A stretch of DNA of 64,000 nt, taken from assembly GCA_945859605.1 (NCBI GenBank), contig OX243822.1, positions 16,998,751-17,062,750 on the forward strand, given 5' to 3'. A program made the translations under genes and the position numbers. The notes below the pieces were generated by a model that was given only the letters and a program-made list of their open reading frames with translations, did not search any database and was not told where the DNA came from. Shown piece by piece: positions 1-34,826 of the stretch (its first letter is position 1; each line of letters starts with the position of its first letter). The DNA is from Lumbricus rubellus (taxonomy: Eukaryota > Annelida > Clitellata > Crassiclitellata > Lumbricidae).

Positions 1-310
1 AGAAACATTGAGGCATATAAGTATATATAAGTATATAGGTATATATAGGTATATGTGTATACACAGGTATATAGGTATATACAGGTATGAAGGTACATAT
101 ATAGGTATTTAAGTATATAGGCATTAGGTATGTATATATATAGAAATACATAAATATAAAGGTATATATGGGTATATATAGGTATATGGGTGCATATATA
201 GGTATATATAGAGGTATATATTGGTACATAGGTATATATAGGTATATATATATATATTTAGGTATATAGGTATATATTATAGTCATATAGATATATAGGT
301 ATATAGGTAT
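1..310. repeat. AT-rich degenerate GGTATATATA array
   Basis: Low-complexity stretch built on GGTATATA and GGTATATAGG variants. No coding signal. It continues off the left edge. Confidence 0.85.
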
Positions 311-1213
311 AGGCCTATTGGCTATAATTATAGGCCGTACCGGCGTTCAACGCATATGTGTTTCCGGCGTTCTGACAAATTTCTTCGGGAAACACACATT
401 TGTGTTTCCGGCGGTTTAAGGGTTAATATGCTGAGATCAGGATACATTTTGCTTGTAATCTGGCACTATTATTTTCTGCGTTGGCATTTATATTTAGGCT
501 ACTCATCCTGCTACACTGATATAAGACTACTTTATCAATATACAGTTACTATTAAGCTTATAGGCATAATAGGCAGTTAAAGTTTATTTATAATTTAGCC
601 TACTATTGCTGCTACTAGTCTTTCCAACTGCCATCGGTGAGGCAGTTCATGGGGGCAGAAGTCAGACAAAGTGACTTACATTAAGTATTGAATGTGATAT
701 GAATGCCGCATGGCCACATTGACCAGACTCAGCAGAGACCTTGAAGGTTTTTTACAATAAAATCTATTAAAGTTATTGTCACTTACTGGTATAGGTCTAT
801 GCGTAGACTAACTCAATTTTGTACAATTCATTAAGTAAGGGTTAAACATTTTCATAAATAACAAAATAAGAATTAAGAATTAAGAATTTCTTGAAAGAAC
901 AAGAATAAATAATTTTTTGAATATTATGAATATTAAGTTGGCAGTTTTAATATTCGTTAATATTCGTGAATATTTGAAAATCTTAATATTCATAATATTT
1001 GAATACTCAATCTATGATGTTACACATTAGAACATTCTCGTTAAAAACGTTTTTCATTGCAAGTTACTATGGTAGATTGCTTCGAACCTGACCATTTATT
1101 GCAATTTCATTTTGTTATTGTAATCTGATTGTATACTATATGCCACTCTTAAAATAATGCCTGCTGAATGTGAATGGAAAGCTAATGGATGCTTGTGGCT
1201 GTTAGCCAGTCAC

Positions 1214-1216
<3 letters not shown>
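311..1216. other. Non-coding, probably INPP5A intron
   Basis: AT-rich sequence with no recognisable exon. 860-1010 is a cluster of AATATT and TATGAATATT repeats. The 74-codon open frame at 356-580 has no family features. Confidence 0.6.
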
Positions 1217-1246
<30 letters not shown>

Positions 1247-1270
1247 ATGTGTGCATGTGGGTGTGTGTAT
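1217..1270. repeat. (TG)n microsatellite
   Basis: Alternating TG interrupted by GCGAATGTG. Abuts the 3' tail side of the SINE copy at 1281-1493. Confidence 0.9.
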
Positions 1271-1280
1271 TTGTTTGTAT

Positions 1281-1493
1281 GTGCACTTGTTATAGCACTC
1301 CTTCAAGCTATTCTACTCAGAGGCACTCCCGAATGCAGAGCGGACACTGCATCGGAATTTCACGCCGAAGCGCTGAGCAATTGTGAGTGAAGGGCTTGCC
1401 CAAGGTCCTTAGTCCTTACGCAGCGAGGTGGATTCGAACCTCGAACCTTCCGGCTCCTAGGCAACAACGCCACCACTACACCACCGTGCCCCA
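1281..1493 (-). mobile_element. tRNA-derived SINE, family A
   Basis: Read on the minus strand it has a tRNA-like head with a B box (GGTTCGAATCC), a central part including GACCTTGGGCAAG-like sequence that recalls CORE/MIR SINEs, and a tail with GAGTGCCTCTGAGTAG and TTGAAGGAGTGCTATAACAAG. It is close to the copies at 7193 and 55023. Confidence 0.85.
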
Positions 1494-1506
1494 CGTATGT
1501 ATGTGC

Positions 1507-1541
<35 letters not shown>

Positions 1542-1898
1542 GATGTGTTTACGTTGCTGTAAGAAATTGTATTTATTTGTACGTATGCATCTAGACACTC
1601 ACAAGAGTTCTTCTGACATGAAATTCATTAAAAAGCAGAATCAGTTTGTAAGCAGACACTCTGATGAACGAAAGTCATCACCAGGGAGCATCTGTAGACG
1701 TATACAGCCAACCAGGGTCGGGAGTCAACACTCACTGGCCTGACAAAAGTGTTTAGTTTCCGGCGGTAATTGGTGTTTTTCTTCAGGAGACAATGATGTC
1801 TGAGTGCTTTTCAGCCGCTTTGGTTTCCGTCGTATTAAATCGGGCGTGACTTAAAAATTGTTTTTCTGTCGTTTTGACGTCTTGAATTTCTGTTGCAG

Positions 1899-23468
<21,570 letters not shown>

Positions 23469-26400
23469 ATGCCTGGCTGCATGCTGATTGGTGAATATTT
23501 TATTATGTGTTGTATTTCTCTTTCTCTTTAGTTTTTAGCATGCCAGATTATATATACATTTTTAGTTATTCTGTCATAGTAGCACAGTCGGTTGCCACGG
23601 TTGCCAGTCGTTTACTGCCAAACGATTGTCTGTCTGTCTGTTGCCATTGTCCGTCTTGTAAGACTTGTGTGGATAATTTAGCTTAGTTATTATACAATAT
23701 ATGATTTTTAACTTTAAAATTTGTTGGAGAAAACGTATTATATAAGATAAAAAATTTGATTATTGTGGGGTCATGAAAAGACTTGTATACAGATAGGCAG
23801 GACTGTAATCAAGGGTATGCGCGGGTATAGGGGGTATAGGGCGTATACTCACCTCCGGGGGAAAACCACCTCGTATAGTCACCTCCCGATATAGGATATA
23901 GGCGGGTAAAAAGCAGGGTACACCGTACACGCTAGTTAAATCAGGGTGCATGTGACTGTTTAAAATGTATTTTTAAGCGAATGACTAAAAAAGTCATAAA
24001 CTTTTTCGGACGGCGAATTGATGAAATTTTTCCGAGATTTTGGCCGGGTCGTCAGAAATTTCAGGCCCAAAAATGGTCGGATTTCCTCCCGGCCAGCGTG
24101 TACTGACCTCAAAATTTACCAGTGCAGCTTTGCAGATAGGCGCTTGCCTCGAAACACGTAGTCGAGCACGAACTCACCCAAGCCTCACTTCTGGCAATCT
24201 CTAGCCTCACCTCTGGCAATCTCTTTGCAGGTCTTTGACTCAAAACTGAAAACACTGCTTTTTCAAAATCCTATCCTGATTTGTTCTCTTCTTCTCACAT
24301 CCCTCGCCATTTCAACTCTAAACATCACCCACCTTAGCCGTCCATCTATCTGCCTGCCGGACTCTTCATATCTTGACCCCTCTGCTTATCGATTTTTTGT
24401 TTTGATTCAGTGCTTTTGAATAAGCTGGTTCCCGCAACTCCGCTTTATGGGCACTGACATGGCAATGATGACAGCTAATTTGATCTCAATTTTTTACTTT
24501 TTCACCAGCATTGACCTTGGCTGCAAAATGATCACATAATTTGATAATTTTCCTCTCATATGTTTTACATTGTCATTGTTCACCGTATCGTTTTATAAAT
24601 CCGCTTGACACCATCGTTTACTTTGCCCAACATCGTGATGGTGTAAAATTAATCGAACAAGCCAAAATTGTTTGATTGAATTTTATTGTTAAAAAATAGA
24701 ATTAAAAATCTATTAATTTGTCCCTAAAGTTTGTAGCTCCGCCAGTAGTCTGAAATCTGTGTAACTAATTTAGTTTTATTTCAATGGTGAGCAACTTGAG
24801 AAACTGAGCAACTTGATTGTTGCTGCAGTTTGCAACCGACTGTGCTGATTAGTGATTAATAAGTTATTTAATTTTTATTTCTTAATTCATGTTGTTATCT
24901 GATTTAGTTTTATCGTTAGTCTAGCTTTGCGCCACATGATTTGTAATCTAAGCTGATCTAATCTTCTAATCTGAAAATTTCTTTCTTAGCGACGTATTGT
25001 TTGGATCTCCTCTTCTTTGTGATAGAAGAATCTAAACGAAATTAAGAAAGAGATTTATCTGTGTCATTGTTTAGATGCTTTTGTTGTGCTAGTATGTCTA
25101 GATTTAGATGCTTTTGTTGTTATTTTTATTGATTTTACTGTGGTTGATTTTTGTGTATTTGACGATATTTGAAGTTTGTATCTATATTTTTTACGTATGT
25201 TGTTCTTAATTGGGGTGAGCTCCTGGTCCCTAGAAAATTGGACTTAATGGGATGGCTCTAGAAATCACCAGTTTAGTTTGGATTGCAGCTGTGCCTCTGG
25301 TCGTTTGTGGTTTTTTCTTCGGCATAGACTGGCTGGTTGTGAGGTTGTGATCTTTAGTGGTTTAATTTTCATCAGCATAAACTGGCTGAGTATGAGGTTG
25401 TGGTCATTAGTGGTTTTTCTTCGGCTTAAACTGAATTTATGAGGTTGTGGTCATTAGTGGTTTTTCTTCAGCTTAAACTGGATTTATGAGGTTGTGGTCA
25501 TTAGTGGTTTTTCTTCAGCTTAAACTGGATTTATGAGGTTGTGGTCATTAGTGGCTTTTTTCTTCAGCATAGACTGGCTGGTTGTGCGGTTGTGGTCTGG
25601 TCTTTTCACGGTTTCATTTTGATCAGCGTAGACTGCTTGTTCCGAGGTTCTAGAACTAGATTCTTTTCTATAAATTTCTATAACAAGAAGGACGTGTAAG
25701 AGCTCAGTCTTGTCCGTATATTCTTTTTGTCTTCTTGGATTGACTTTCTCTCCCTCCATTTTAATGGGATTTACCCAGAATTTGAGCCATTTGGATCATC
25801 TGCTGTTTTGATGTGGCTTTCAGTCGGAAGTTGATTGCTGTAGTGTTGAAATATTTTTTTTATTTTTTTATTTTTGCTTAGTCACCTTACAAAGATCTGT
25901 TCCATTTCGAATTTCTTTTTCGGATATCTGTTTTGTTCCGTTTGGTGTCTGATAGGTTTCTTTTAATGTGTACTCATTTCGGATGGTTCCACGTCAAAAT
26001 GTCATAATGACAAAATGTCGTACTCATTTCTGATGGTTCCACGTCAAAATGTCATAAGTATAAAAGAGTAAATAAGTGTTTATTTAAATTGATTGATAAG
26101 CTCAAAATTCTGGACTTTACCATCAAAAAAGAGACCTTACAAGTGTTCAAATATTGATGTTGTATGTTGTTTTGATAATTTTCAAACACTATAAACACTT
26201 GAAAACCAGCTTTATTCAGCACTGTAGTAGTACCATTAGCAGTTAAAGAGTCAAATTTTTGCGTTCTTCCTGTTTTTTACCATCGAAAATGTTTTGTAAC
26301 GATCACTTTCAGTCGACTTCGAGATTATCAATTATTAAAATAAACATTTGTTCACTCTTTTTTGTACTTATGACAGTTTGTCCGTGACATTTTATCTGGT

Positions 26401-28635
26401 GACATTTGGTCATTACACCATTTTATCCGTGCCATTTTGTCCATGACATTCTGATAGATATACGTTCCATTTTGCTGTCATTTGAGAAAACCCATTGATT
26501 ATTTTTTTCTAACGAGTTTCATTTTTTTAATCGTTTCCTGCATGTGATTGAGGCTGCCAGAAAACCACAATTTAGCGGTGTGGTAAGATGAGCCACACAC
26601 TCTAAATTGATCTAACCTGCACAGCTTTTGTTATCCGGTCCTGCGGTGGGTGTCCTGATAATTCGTAGTCGTATATGGTTTGGTCACTTACTGCAGAATT
26701 AACTTTTTGTTGTGTATTCTTGATGTTGTAAGAGCACTTTTAGCAGTTTCTTTTGCACGCAATTGATGTTGTAGCTTGCTCTGCTGCTGTGGTAGTTTGC
26801 ATGTGTCAGGGTGGTGCTGCTCAGGTCATGGTGCAGATGTGCTGGGACAGTGCGGCCTCCTTTCTTGGTTTCGGCCCTCGTTGTTTCAGTTCTGCATTCT
26901 GCCTGCCTACAATGCTGTTGCATTTGGAGGTTTGAAATTCCGATGCTGAGGAATTCCTTGATCTGTGTGGTGTTTAGCCGTTTGCTGCAATTGTCAGAAA
27001 ATGGAGCCAAATGTTGAGCCATTTTCTACAGATTTCAGAACCTGAAATCAGGCTTTCAACCATTTTCTGCTAATTCCAGGCTCTTTGAGCAGGTGTTGAG
27101 CCATTTTCTGCTGATTCCGTTATCAGAAATTTCCGATTCTGAAACGTGGTTTTGAGCCATTGTTCGCAATTTCGAGGATCTGTAGACAGTCATTGTCTAA
27201 AAGACACTTAGGAATTCATGCAAGCGGACAAATGAGGAGTGCTGCAACATTTACAGCCTATATGAGTGTCTGCATCTTTTTGGCTTCTGGATGATTGCAA
27301 ACTGGAGATTAGCATCCCTTCCCTTCCCCCCGTACCCCTAGATTCCAAAACTCACTTTCTATTCACTCGTATTGGCAATTCTGCAGTACCCATCTTTTTA
27401 TGATAGTGTAAAGATTTATAGTTGCAATGTTATAATTGGTATTTTTTTATTGCTTCAAGCATTGATTAGCACTACATTAGTATTGATAGAGGAATTATTT
27501 CTCGAGACAGATTATTGTTTCTTTTTAAACTCAGCTGTGTTTTGCAGCATTGCAGTTTAAAGATAACAGCAGTCACGAAGTCTTTCAGCTCATACGGCAA
27601 TATGCAAAGTTTAACTTCAGCTATGTTAGTTCACTGTTTTCATCCTCTGATTTCTTTATTTCTCTTCCTCTAGTCTAGTTTTCTATGAGAGGGACTTTAG
27701 GACCATTTCTTGTCAATTGTGTGCCTAGAAGAATCTGTGGTTGTCAGATTCTAGCCATCTATCAGATATTTATTAGGCTTGTGATTCTGCATCTGCGGGA
27801 AAGCCTGTTGGAAACATTTTGCAATAAAATGTGGCTGGTGTTTTTCTTCCACAGGTCCACTAATTTAAGATGCCATTCTTAACAATTCTAGACTTTGTCT
27901 CTTTGCTTAGTTGGACTTTCTTTAGCTATTTATGTTGAATTCTATTGTCATTCTATTGAATGACCAAACCATTTCTATTATGATGTTAATATTGGACTTT
28001 CTGTTGCCCGGTGTGGCTCTGTGTCAATCTCCTAGTCCAACAGTATTTTCCTTGTAGCAGTCTTCCCTTCTACTAACCATTTCTCTCCATTTCCGTTCTC
28101 AGAAGCAACGTGTCGCATTGTACTGTTATTTCAAGTTTATCCATCCCTTTTTGACGGTGTTCTTATGTCGATTGAAGTACTTACTTGTTTGGTGGTGTTC
28201 TGCCCAACTAATCTAAAATGAAGTTAGGTAATTCTGATAAATTAGCCTACAGCAAAAGTTGTTTGGAGGTATTTGTTCAACGTATTGTACTATTGTTTTG
28301 ATGCTGTTATTGTTACAACAACATCTTGTATCATTCGGAATTCTGATGCAACTCGTCAGTGCTTTCCGAATTGTATAACCTTGTGCGTAGTTTTTCGTCG
28401 TGAATCAGTATGCTGAATTCTCTGATAGGTGTGGCAACACGCCAGTACTTTCCGAATTGTATAACCATGTGTGTAGTTTTCCATCATGAATCAGTATGGT
28501 GTATTTTCATACAGATGTGGCTGAATATGTATGATGTAGAGATCTGTTTATTTATTATTTACTTTTTTACTTAGTCCACCAAACAACATGAATTCCTCAA
28601 ATTTTTTACCTGTGTGTTATTTTTTTCCTGCACAG
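23469..28635 (+). other. CAAX-form 3' UTR, then intron of the alternative form
   Basis: No further exon recognised. Holds a 47-bp tandem (25394-25600), a 50-bp duplication (25990-26060), an inverted pair GTCATAAGTAYAAAA near 26050 and 26370, and a possible LINE C-terminal relic near 24225-24420. Open frames here are short and featureless. Confidence 0.6.
25394..25600. repeat. 47-bp tandem repeat, about 4 to 5 copies
   Basis: GAGGTTGTGGTCATTAGTGG recurs at 25394, 25441, 25488 and 25535, with diverged units either side. Confidence 0.9.
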
Positions 28636-28820
28636 GTGTAGCAATCACCGAGAACAGAGAGCGCCTGCTGCCGTCTCCACGAGATGCTACGCTGGTCGGC
28701 GAACAGCAGCACCAGCAGCAGCAGCAGCCGATAAAATTTTCCGACTCGGACTCCACGAAATACATCCACGTTCGGCAGAACGGAACGTCCGTGCGGATCT
28801 TCCGGGAGACTTCTGTATAG
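28636..28820 (+). CDS. INPP5A: INPP5A alternative terminal exon, PDZ-ligand-like C-terminus
   Basis: A strong acceptor (a T-rich tract then cctgcacag) opens a 185-nt coding stretch whose phase exactly matches the donor at 22650/22651. The joined product replaces the acidic tail and CAAX box by 61 residues starting GVAITENRERL, containing a poly-Gln run and ending FRETSV. The last four residues ETSV fit the class I PDZ-ligand pattern (Ser/Thr at -2, Val at the end). This isoform would have 322 residues in the window and no prenylation signal. It is inferred from splice sites, frame and composition without transcript evidence. A separate downstream gene is less likely because the exon has no start codon of its own and fits the upstream phase. 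Confidence 0.68.
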
Positions 28821-29136
28821 AATCACATCGCAATGCGGCTTTTAACTGTGTACACTACATATAATGTTGCGTTACACTACATATAATGTTGCGTTACCTG
28901 TGTTATTACGACGACTACTCTTGCGCGCGCGCGCTACGTTATTATTTATTATTAGCCTGTTAGCGTCTCTCTCTCTCTTCCTCGGCCGATTTTTTTATTC
29001 GATTTTTTCTGTCGTGTTTCGCCGTGGAGAGAGAGGACTTGGCGAAAGAGTGTTTGTGTTCACTGTTCAGAAGTGTGAACTATATGTCTGTTGGTGACTT
29101 TGAAGTGCGGTTTGTGCTCTCGAGGTCGGTTAGGCG

Positions 29137-29300
29137 CATGGGTGGAGTTTATCAGGGGTTATGGGGGGCTAAGCCCCTCCAAGAAGGCCCAGATTCAACT
29201 TTTTACCATGAAAATGGTATCCTTTTTCGGGGTTAGCCCTACCAATAAGGCCCAGACTCGGGGTTGGCCCCCCAAGATCGGAAACCAAACTCCGCCCATG
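29137..29300. mobile_element. hAT-like MITE, CATGGGCGGAG family, copy 1
   Basis: 164 bp, ends CATGGGTGGAGTTT and AAACTCCGCCCATG, flanked by GTTAGGCG at 29129-29136 and 29301-29308. Interior has AGATTCAACTTTTTACCATG. Confidence 0.93.
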
Positions 29301-29837
29301 GTTAGGCGTTGCAAATGCCATTGTCCAATTATTGTGGAAGAAGTGGTTATGACTGTGTGAATGGGAAGATAGTGGCAGCTGAAGGAATTAGGATTTCAGG
29401 TTGTTAGCTACAACTTCTTCTTCTTACCATGTGTTCAGCAGGGCCGTGTTAGCGCAGTCGAACCACGTCAAGTTACGTTTAAAATCATGATATTATTATT
29501 ATTATTATTAAATAAATTTATAACACGTGCGAGGTCACACCGAAATGTGAATCTGAGGCGTGGAAAGATAAGATGAAGAGTGTTGAGATTGAAGTTTAGC
29601 AGTGAGATATTTCTGCACTGGGTGTTTGGTGAATTAGTTAAATTATTTTAAATGTAAAATCGATGATGCTAGTAGCATTCACAGATGTTTAGGGTCGTTC
29701 AGGTTGAAGGGTGTATTTTAATTGCGTTTTGAAAATTTTAAGCCTATAGATGAGCTATAAATGGTTTTTGTTCTGGATGGGTTGTGGAAATTGGAAAATT
29801 TAAATTGAAAGTCAACTTGCGGAGAAATGAAAATTTA

Positions 29838-29985
29838 TTGTTGAAATGAGAATTGTATTGTTGAAACAAGAATTGCATTGTTGAAACAAGAATTGTATTG
29901 TTGAAAAAAGAATTGCATTGTTGAAACAAGAATTGCATTGTTGAAACAAGAATTGTATTGTTGAAAAAAGAATTTTATTGTTGGT
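29838..29985. repeat. 20-bp minisatellite, about 7 copies
   Basis: Unit TTGTTGAAACAAGAATTGCA with T and A variants. Confidence 0.92.
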
Positions 29986-31164
29986 TGTTTTCTGAACAAT
30001 CAATTGCTGCAGGTGTTCTAATCAATATTATTGATTATGATACTAGCAGTTGATATTAATTGCATAAAGAAATCTTCTATCTGGCAGCAGGATACAAGTT
30101 ATAAGTGATTGGCTGATGAGGAATGCGGCAGCTAAAGTTCTTCGAGAATTATCAAATTTAGAGACTGACTTATAAACAAGTCTGAGTATAAATGCACAGT
30201 TGTACTGGTGCACCATCAACCTCTAAGTTCTTTACAAAAGTTCTTGGTGGAAATGTGATATAAAATCTGTTGAACGTACTCATCTGTGGTATTCTACACA
30301 ACTCCGCTGTTTGTTTACAACTTTACATAGAGGACTAAATCTTTAACCCTTTACCCGTTTGCCCCGAGAATATCCGCTGAAAAGATGGGCTTAACGGGGG
30401 AAAATGGAACGTGTAAAGGGTTAAAGAACTGAAGAATAGAGATAGGGATTGCACCGATCATGTGATGTCATTTTATGTCTGATTACTCTGTTTACTGTTG
30501 TTCGAGGTGCACATGTGTGCACGTGGTCATAACGAACATCCATTTTGTCAGTGTCAGTGCGTGTGTTTCACAAATATGTTACTGTCGTAGATTTCTCTAA
30601 CTACTGGTTATTGAAATGAGCGTAATTATATAAGCCTACTGTGTACTGTTTTGGGGATTTTTATGGGTTTTTTGCTCTCAAATAGTGTGAATTAAGCTAC
30701 AGCTACTCATCATGATGATTGTAATTCTCGACAATGATAATGGTTGTCCTATATATGTGCTTGAAATTTTTTACCGTAAGCTTTGTTACTAGTATTTTTT
30801 GAACGGCGAAAGAATCTGATATTTTAGCAAGACTTTAGTTTACAGTAATTTTATCGAAAAGGACCATCTTGATTTGAGATCTATGGTCGTCACAGACTTG
30901 TATTAAGACAATTGAATAGTTTTATTATGATATTAACAATGAGGTGCATTGCTTTGGTTCCAATCCCATTGTCGTAAAAGTGTGAAAACTTTAAATCTGG
31001 TTTAATATATTAAAGTTGAGGTTTCAGCAATGCTACAACCGTTATTGGATTTCAGATTGTTTTGATTGTGACTTGAAACTTTATGCAGATATTTTTGGTG
31101 AAATCTGAATTGCAGAAGTTTGATGAATGTGGGCTTCTTTATCGTAAGCCGAGGTTGGGTCGGG

Positions 31165-31206
31165 TGCGCTTCTGAGTAGGTAGATAGTCTTGAAGAGGCG
31201 CTATAT
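31165..31206 (+). mobile_element. SINE/LINE 3' tail fragment
   Basis: TGCGCTTCTGAGTAGGTAGA, then CTTGAAGAGGCGCTATATAA. Tail only. Confidence 0.7.
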
Positions 31207-31648
31207 AAATGCTCCTAATAAGAAAATGAGTACTTAACTGGAGCTTGGTTTAATAGGTGTTTTCCCCATCAGCAGAATTTCATTTTTTGCCTGTTTCGCT
31301 ACCTGATACGTTTTATGTGCAATGATTTTTTTGTGATTTTGTTGAGACCTTGTTGATAGTGTTATGAATGGCTTTTGATAAAGCCGCTTCTTCTCCGTGT
31401 GTGGCTTCGACTGTCTCGGTTCTCGGTGCATCACATGGAAGCAATTTGTGTGTTCTATTATTCTCCAGTCAGATGATTTCTAGGAAAGTTTTCTTTGGTT
31501 GCTTGACATTGTTATGGACTGTTCCCCTAATGTTCCCATAATGTCGTTTGCCGACTGATATGTATGTACTCAACGTGTGATTAATTGATTACATGATCAT
31601 CTACATGTACATGTAATATACTTGTATTGTTTTGATTGGATATATTCC

Positions 31649-31974
31649 AGTGTTTGATCTAGATGTTTCTCAGGGGGAGGGTAGGAGGGGAGTTCCCGCC
31701 GCCAGGAATGTCATTTTCCCCAGAAAAAAATTGACAAAATGATATTTCTTTTTAGTTGATGTTTACATTATTGTATTACATGGGCTGATAATATACAATA
31801 ATAATATTGTCGTGATATTATTATTTTATGATTATAATGGGGAAATTCAAAAACTTTTGATGGGACATCCCTCTCCCAAAGCCCCTTACCCGTTTGTCTC
31901 CCCCCCCCCCCAATAAAAATCTCTCAATTTCTCTCCCTCCCCAGAGGAGGGACAAGATTAAACACTGGCTATAT
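31649..31974. mobile_element. Candidate hAT-like element
   Basis: Ends CCAGTGTTTGATCT and AGATTAAACACTGG are inverted with one mismatch. No exact 8-bp duplication, although TATATT occurs on both sides. Confidence 0.55.
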
Positions 31975-32555
31975 TTGTTGTTGGATATTCTGTCCCTCTT
32001 TTCAGGTTGCATAATTTTAGGGCAGTGTGTGATGCCGTAGTTGTTTCATTTTTGTGTGTGTGTAATTGTGTATATTATATAATTATATATATATTCATTT
32101 GTGTTTATGTAACTCCACAATAAGAGAACAATGGGGCTTCTGACCCTAGAAAAATGCACAAGCACTGTTGTGTTTTGTCATACGGTGTGTGACGTATGTG
32201 TATTAAGCCTGAGCGATGAACAAAATGCATTGGTACATTTTTATATTTCAATCAACAGCTTTTTTATTTGCATTATTTGCTTCTCAATGTGCTATGACAG
32301 TCAGCAAATTGTTTTTTTTTGGGGGGGGGGACTCTACGAGTTGTGGCAGGAAAGATGATATGGCTAGAGCATGGGTGAAATTCGTAGGCATGCCGATGTT
32401 GCTAAAACTGATTTCAACGAAGTTTATTATTATAGATCAGTGCACATAGAATCAGTTCTAGAAGTCTGATAATTACTGTAAGATCTGGTTAATAAAGTCA
32501 GGCAGTCCGAGGTTTTTGGCTTTTCTCTCATGATAGAAAAGCTTGCAATGTACAG

Positions 32556-32604
<49 letters not shown>
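32556..32604. repeat. (ATG)n microsatellite
   Basis: About 15 pure units. Confidence 0.95.
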
Positions 32605-33440
32605 GGGACATTGAATTTGAGAGGAAGTGCCACGATATGTGCTGCCAGTAAATTCTTGAGAATTAATTATTAGACAGCCAAGCAACATGGCACCATAGCA
32701 TCAAATTCTAGTTTGCCTCAAGCAGTTCATGGCTGGCTGCCTTGTATGAAATCATGATGAGTGTGCTGTTTAAAATTATGTATGAATAATTATATGTGGC
32801 AGGTCTGGCTTTAATTTGGCTTTAGTGTGAGGGGTTTTGCAGTTGAGTTTGGGGGGAATTTGGGGGAATTTGCATAACTTGGCAATGCGACTACAGAATC
32901 TCAATCTACGTCTTGGAATCTATCTCAGCGTAACATAGATCTTGCAGGGATGATGGCTTTTCGTTGATATTGTAGTCTTTTTTAAGTCTGGATTTTAGGG
33001 TGCTCAGATTGTCTGTTTTGCATTGCTACCAATTTATATGTGTGTATAAATATACACATGTATATATTTATATATGTATATAATATATATATACATGAAT
33101 TACGGTGTATGAATTACACATACACTGAAGCAGGTGTATATATTATCTTTTAGCCTTTTTATCAAGTTGTCAATGTAATGTAATGCTGTTTAATATGTTA
33201 CACCTAACTGTTGGCCAAAGTTTGTTTTATTGCCTTGCATGAAGAGTTGGTGCTAATGGTTCATTTTGTGTCAGTTGAAATATTGGGCCTATGTTAAATA
33301 TTTCCAGAAGCCAATATTATTGACGTCATTTATACCTTGATTTTAATTCCAGGATTGATGTGAATTATAATTAGCAAGAGTGTGCTCCTAATAACTGTGG
33401 TCATAGTAAGACAGTTAGTTATTTGTGTGATGGTTTAACA

Positions 33441-33752
33441 CAGCGGTTCCCAACCCTTTTTTTTACTTTAGGGCCACTTTTTCTTAGTTGAAGGACATTA
33501 CGGGCAACAAGGCTAAAATTTAATTAACTAGAAGCGTATAAAATTGTTATCATTGTCTCAAAATAGAATGTTTGATGTTATTTATAGTCGTCAAAGTAAT
33601 ATAATTTGTAATATAAAGTAATTATGTGCTCTATCCTGTCCAAATTGTCTATATTTTTCATATATTTTTGACAATTCTTTGAGAGACGAGGGCCATTTTC
33701 TTAAACCTGGCAGGTCACTTTTGGCCCGTTGGCCACGGGTTGGGAACCACTG
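33441..33752. mobile_element. hAT MITE with CAGYGGTTCCCAACC ends
   Basis: 312 bp, ends CAGCGGTTCCCAACC and GGTTGGGAACCACTG, flanks GTTTAACA and GTTTAATA. The CAGTGGTTCCCAACC terminus is familiar from hAT/Charlie elements. Confidence 0.92.
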
Positions 33753-34660
33753 GTTTAATAGTATGAAAGGACTGAGATTGAGAATGGCCATGTTGTACCA
33801 CCAATGATTTCTTTCCTTATTAGATAGTGAGTGGTGCCGTGTGAAAGAACAATTTCAAATTAGGAGTAGAAGTATAACCCATTCTGTATTGGGTTTCAGC
33901 TTTCACGTCCAGAGTTCTATCAAAGTTTTTGTATAATGATGTAGCGCAAAGGCAGTAAATGTTTAACACATGACACTACAGTTTTGAGTGAGCGTGTTTT
34001 CCACTTTTGCTTTAAATGCCAACTTGATGTGTTTCTTTTGAAAACAGCATAACACCTGCTAACTGAGTATTTCGATAAGCCTTCAGCTATTTACTGTTAA
34101 TTCTTTGAGGTTTTTCATTAAGGTCCCATTTACTTAAAAACCAATTGCCGTGACACAGTGTGTTTCGCGATATATAATTTTATTTGCATACACACTGGAC
34201 GTTATAACGGTAGTTGAAACGCGCTGTACAATAATACGCTGTCGTTAAAACGTTGGGCTAGCCCGAAAATTAATCTGTACATGTCAAAATGTGTATATAT
34301 TATATTATAATGCATGTATGTTCATGCGTGCAGTTTTAACCATGGTTATGTTTCGATTTTTAAATAATTTATTCTTTATACGTGTTTTTAAACTGTTGTC
34401 GTCGTCTGCTGTTTTTCAGCTGCACATTTCCCGCTCGCCGTCTTTGTTTACGAATGAGCGAACGAGCGTGCGTGCGTTGGTCGGCCATCTTGGACTGCAG
34501 TAGACAAGCCACAGTGGCGCCACCTAATTGCCAGCGGTGGATGCTGACATCTAATAATTATTGGAGGGCTCTGGCTTTCTTGGGTAATCGTCCCGCATGT
34601 GTGAAGTTGCTCAAAAACAGTTCGCCTCAAGCCGACAGTCCCGACAGATTAGATGACATT

Positions 34661-34826
34661 CATGGGCGGAGTTTATTAGGGTCTAGGGGGCTAACCCCCT
34701 CCCCCCCAGAAGGCTCAGATTCAACTTTTTGCCATGAAAATGGTATCCTTTTTCGGGGTTAGCCCCCCTAAGAAAGCCCAGACTTGGGGTTAGCCCCCCA
34801 ACAATGGAAACCAAACTCAGCCCATG
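34661..34826. mobile_element. hAT-like MITE, CATGGGCGGAG family, copy 2
   Basis: 166 bp, ends CATGGGCGGAGTTT and AAACTCAGCCCATG, flanks ATGACATT and ATGGCATT. Interior closely matches copy 1. Confidence 0.92.

Noticed and set aside
24225..24420. 64-codon frame resembling a non-LTR polymerase end (SKLKTLLFQ)
   Set aside because: Too short and diverged to call; mentioned only as a possible relic.
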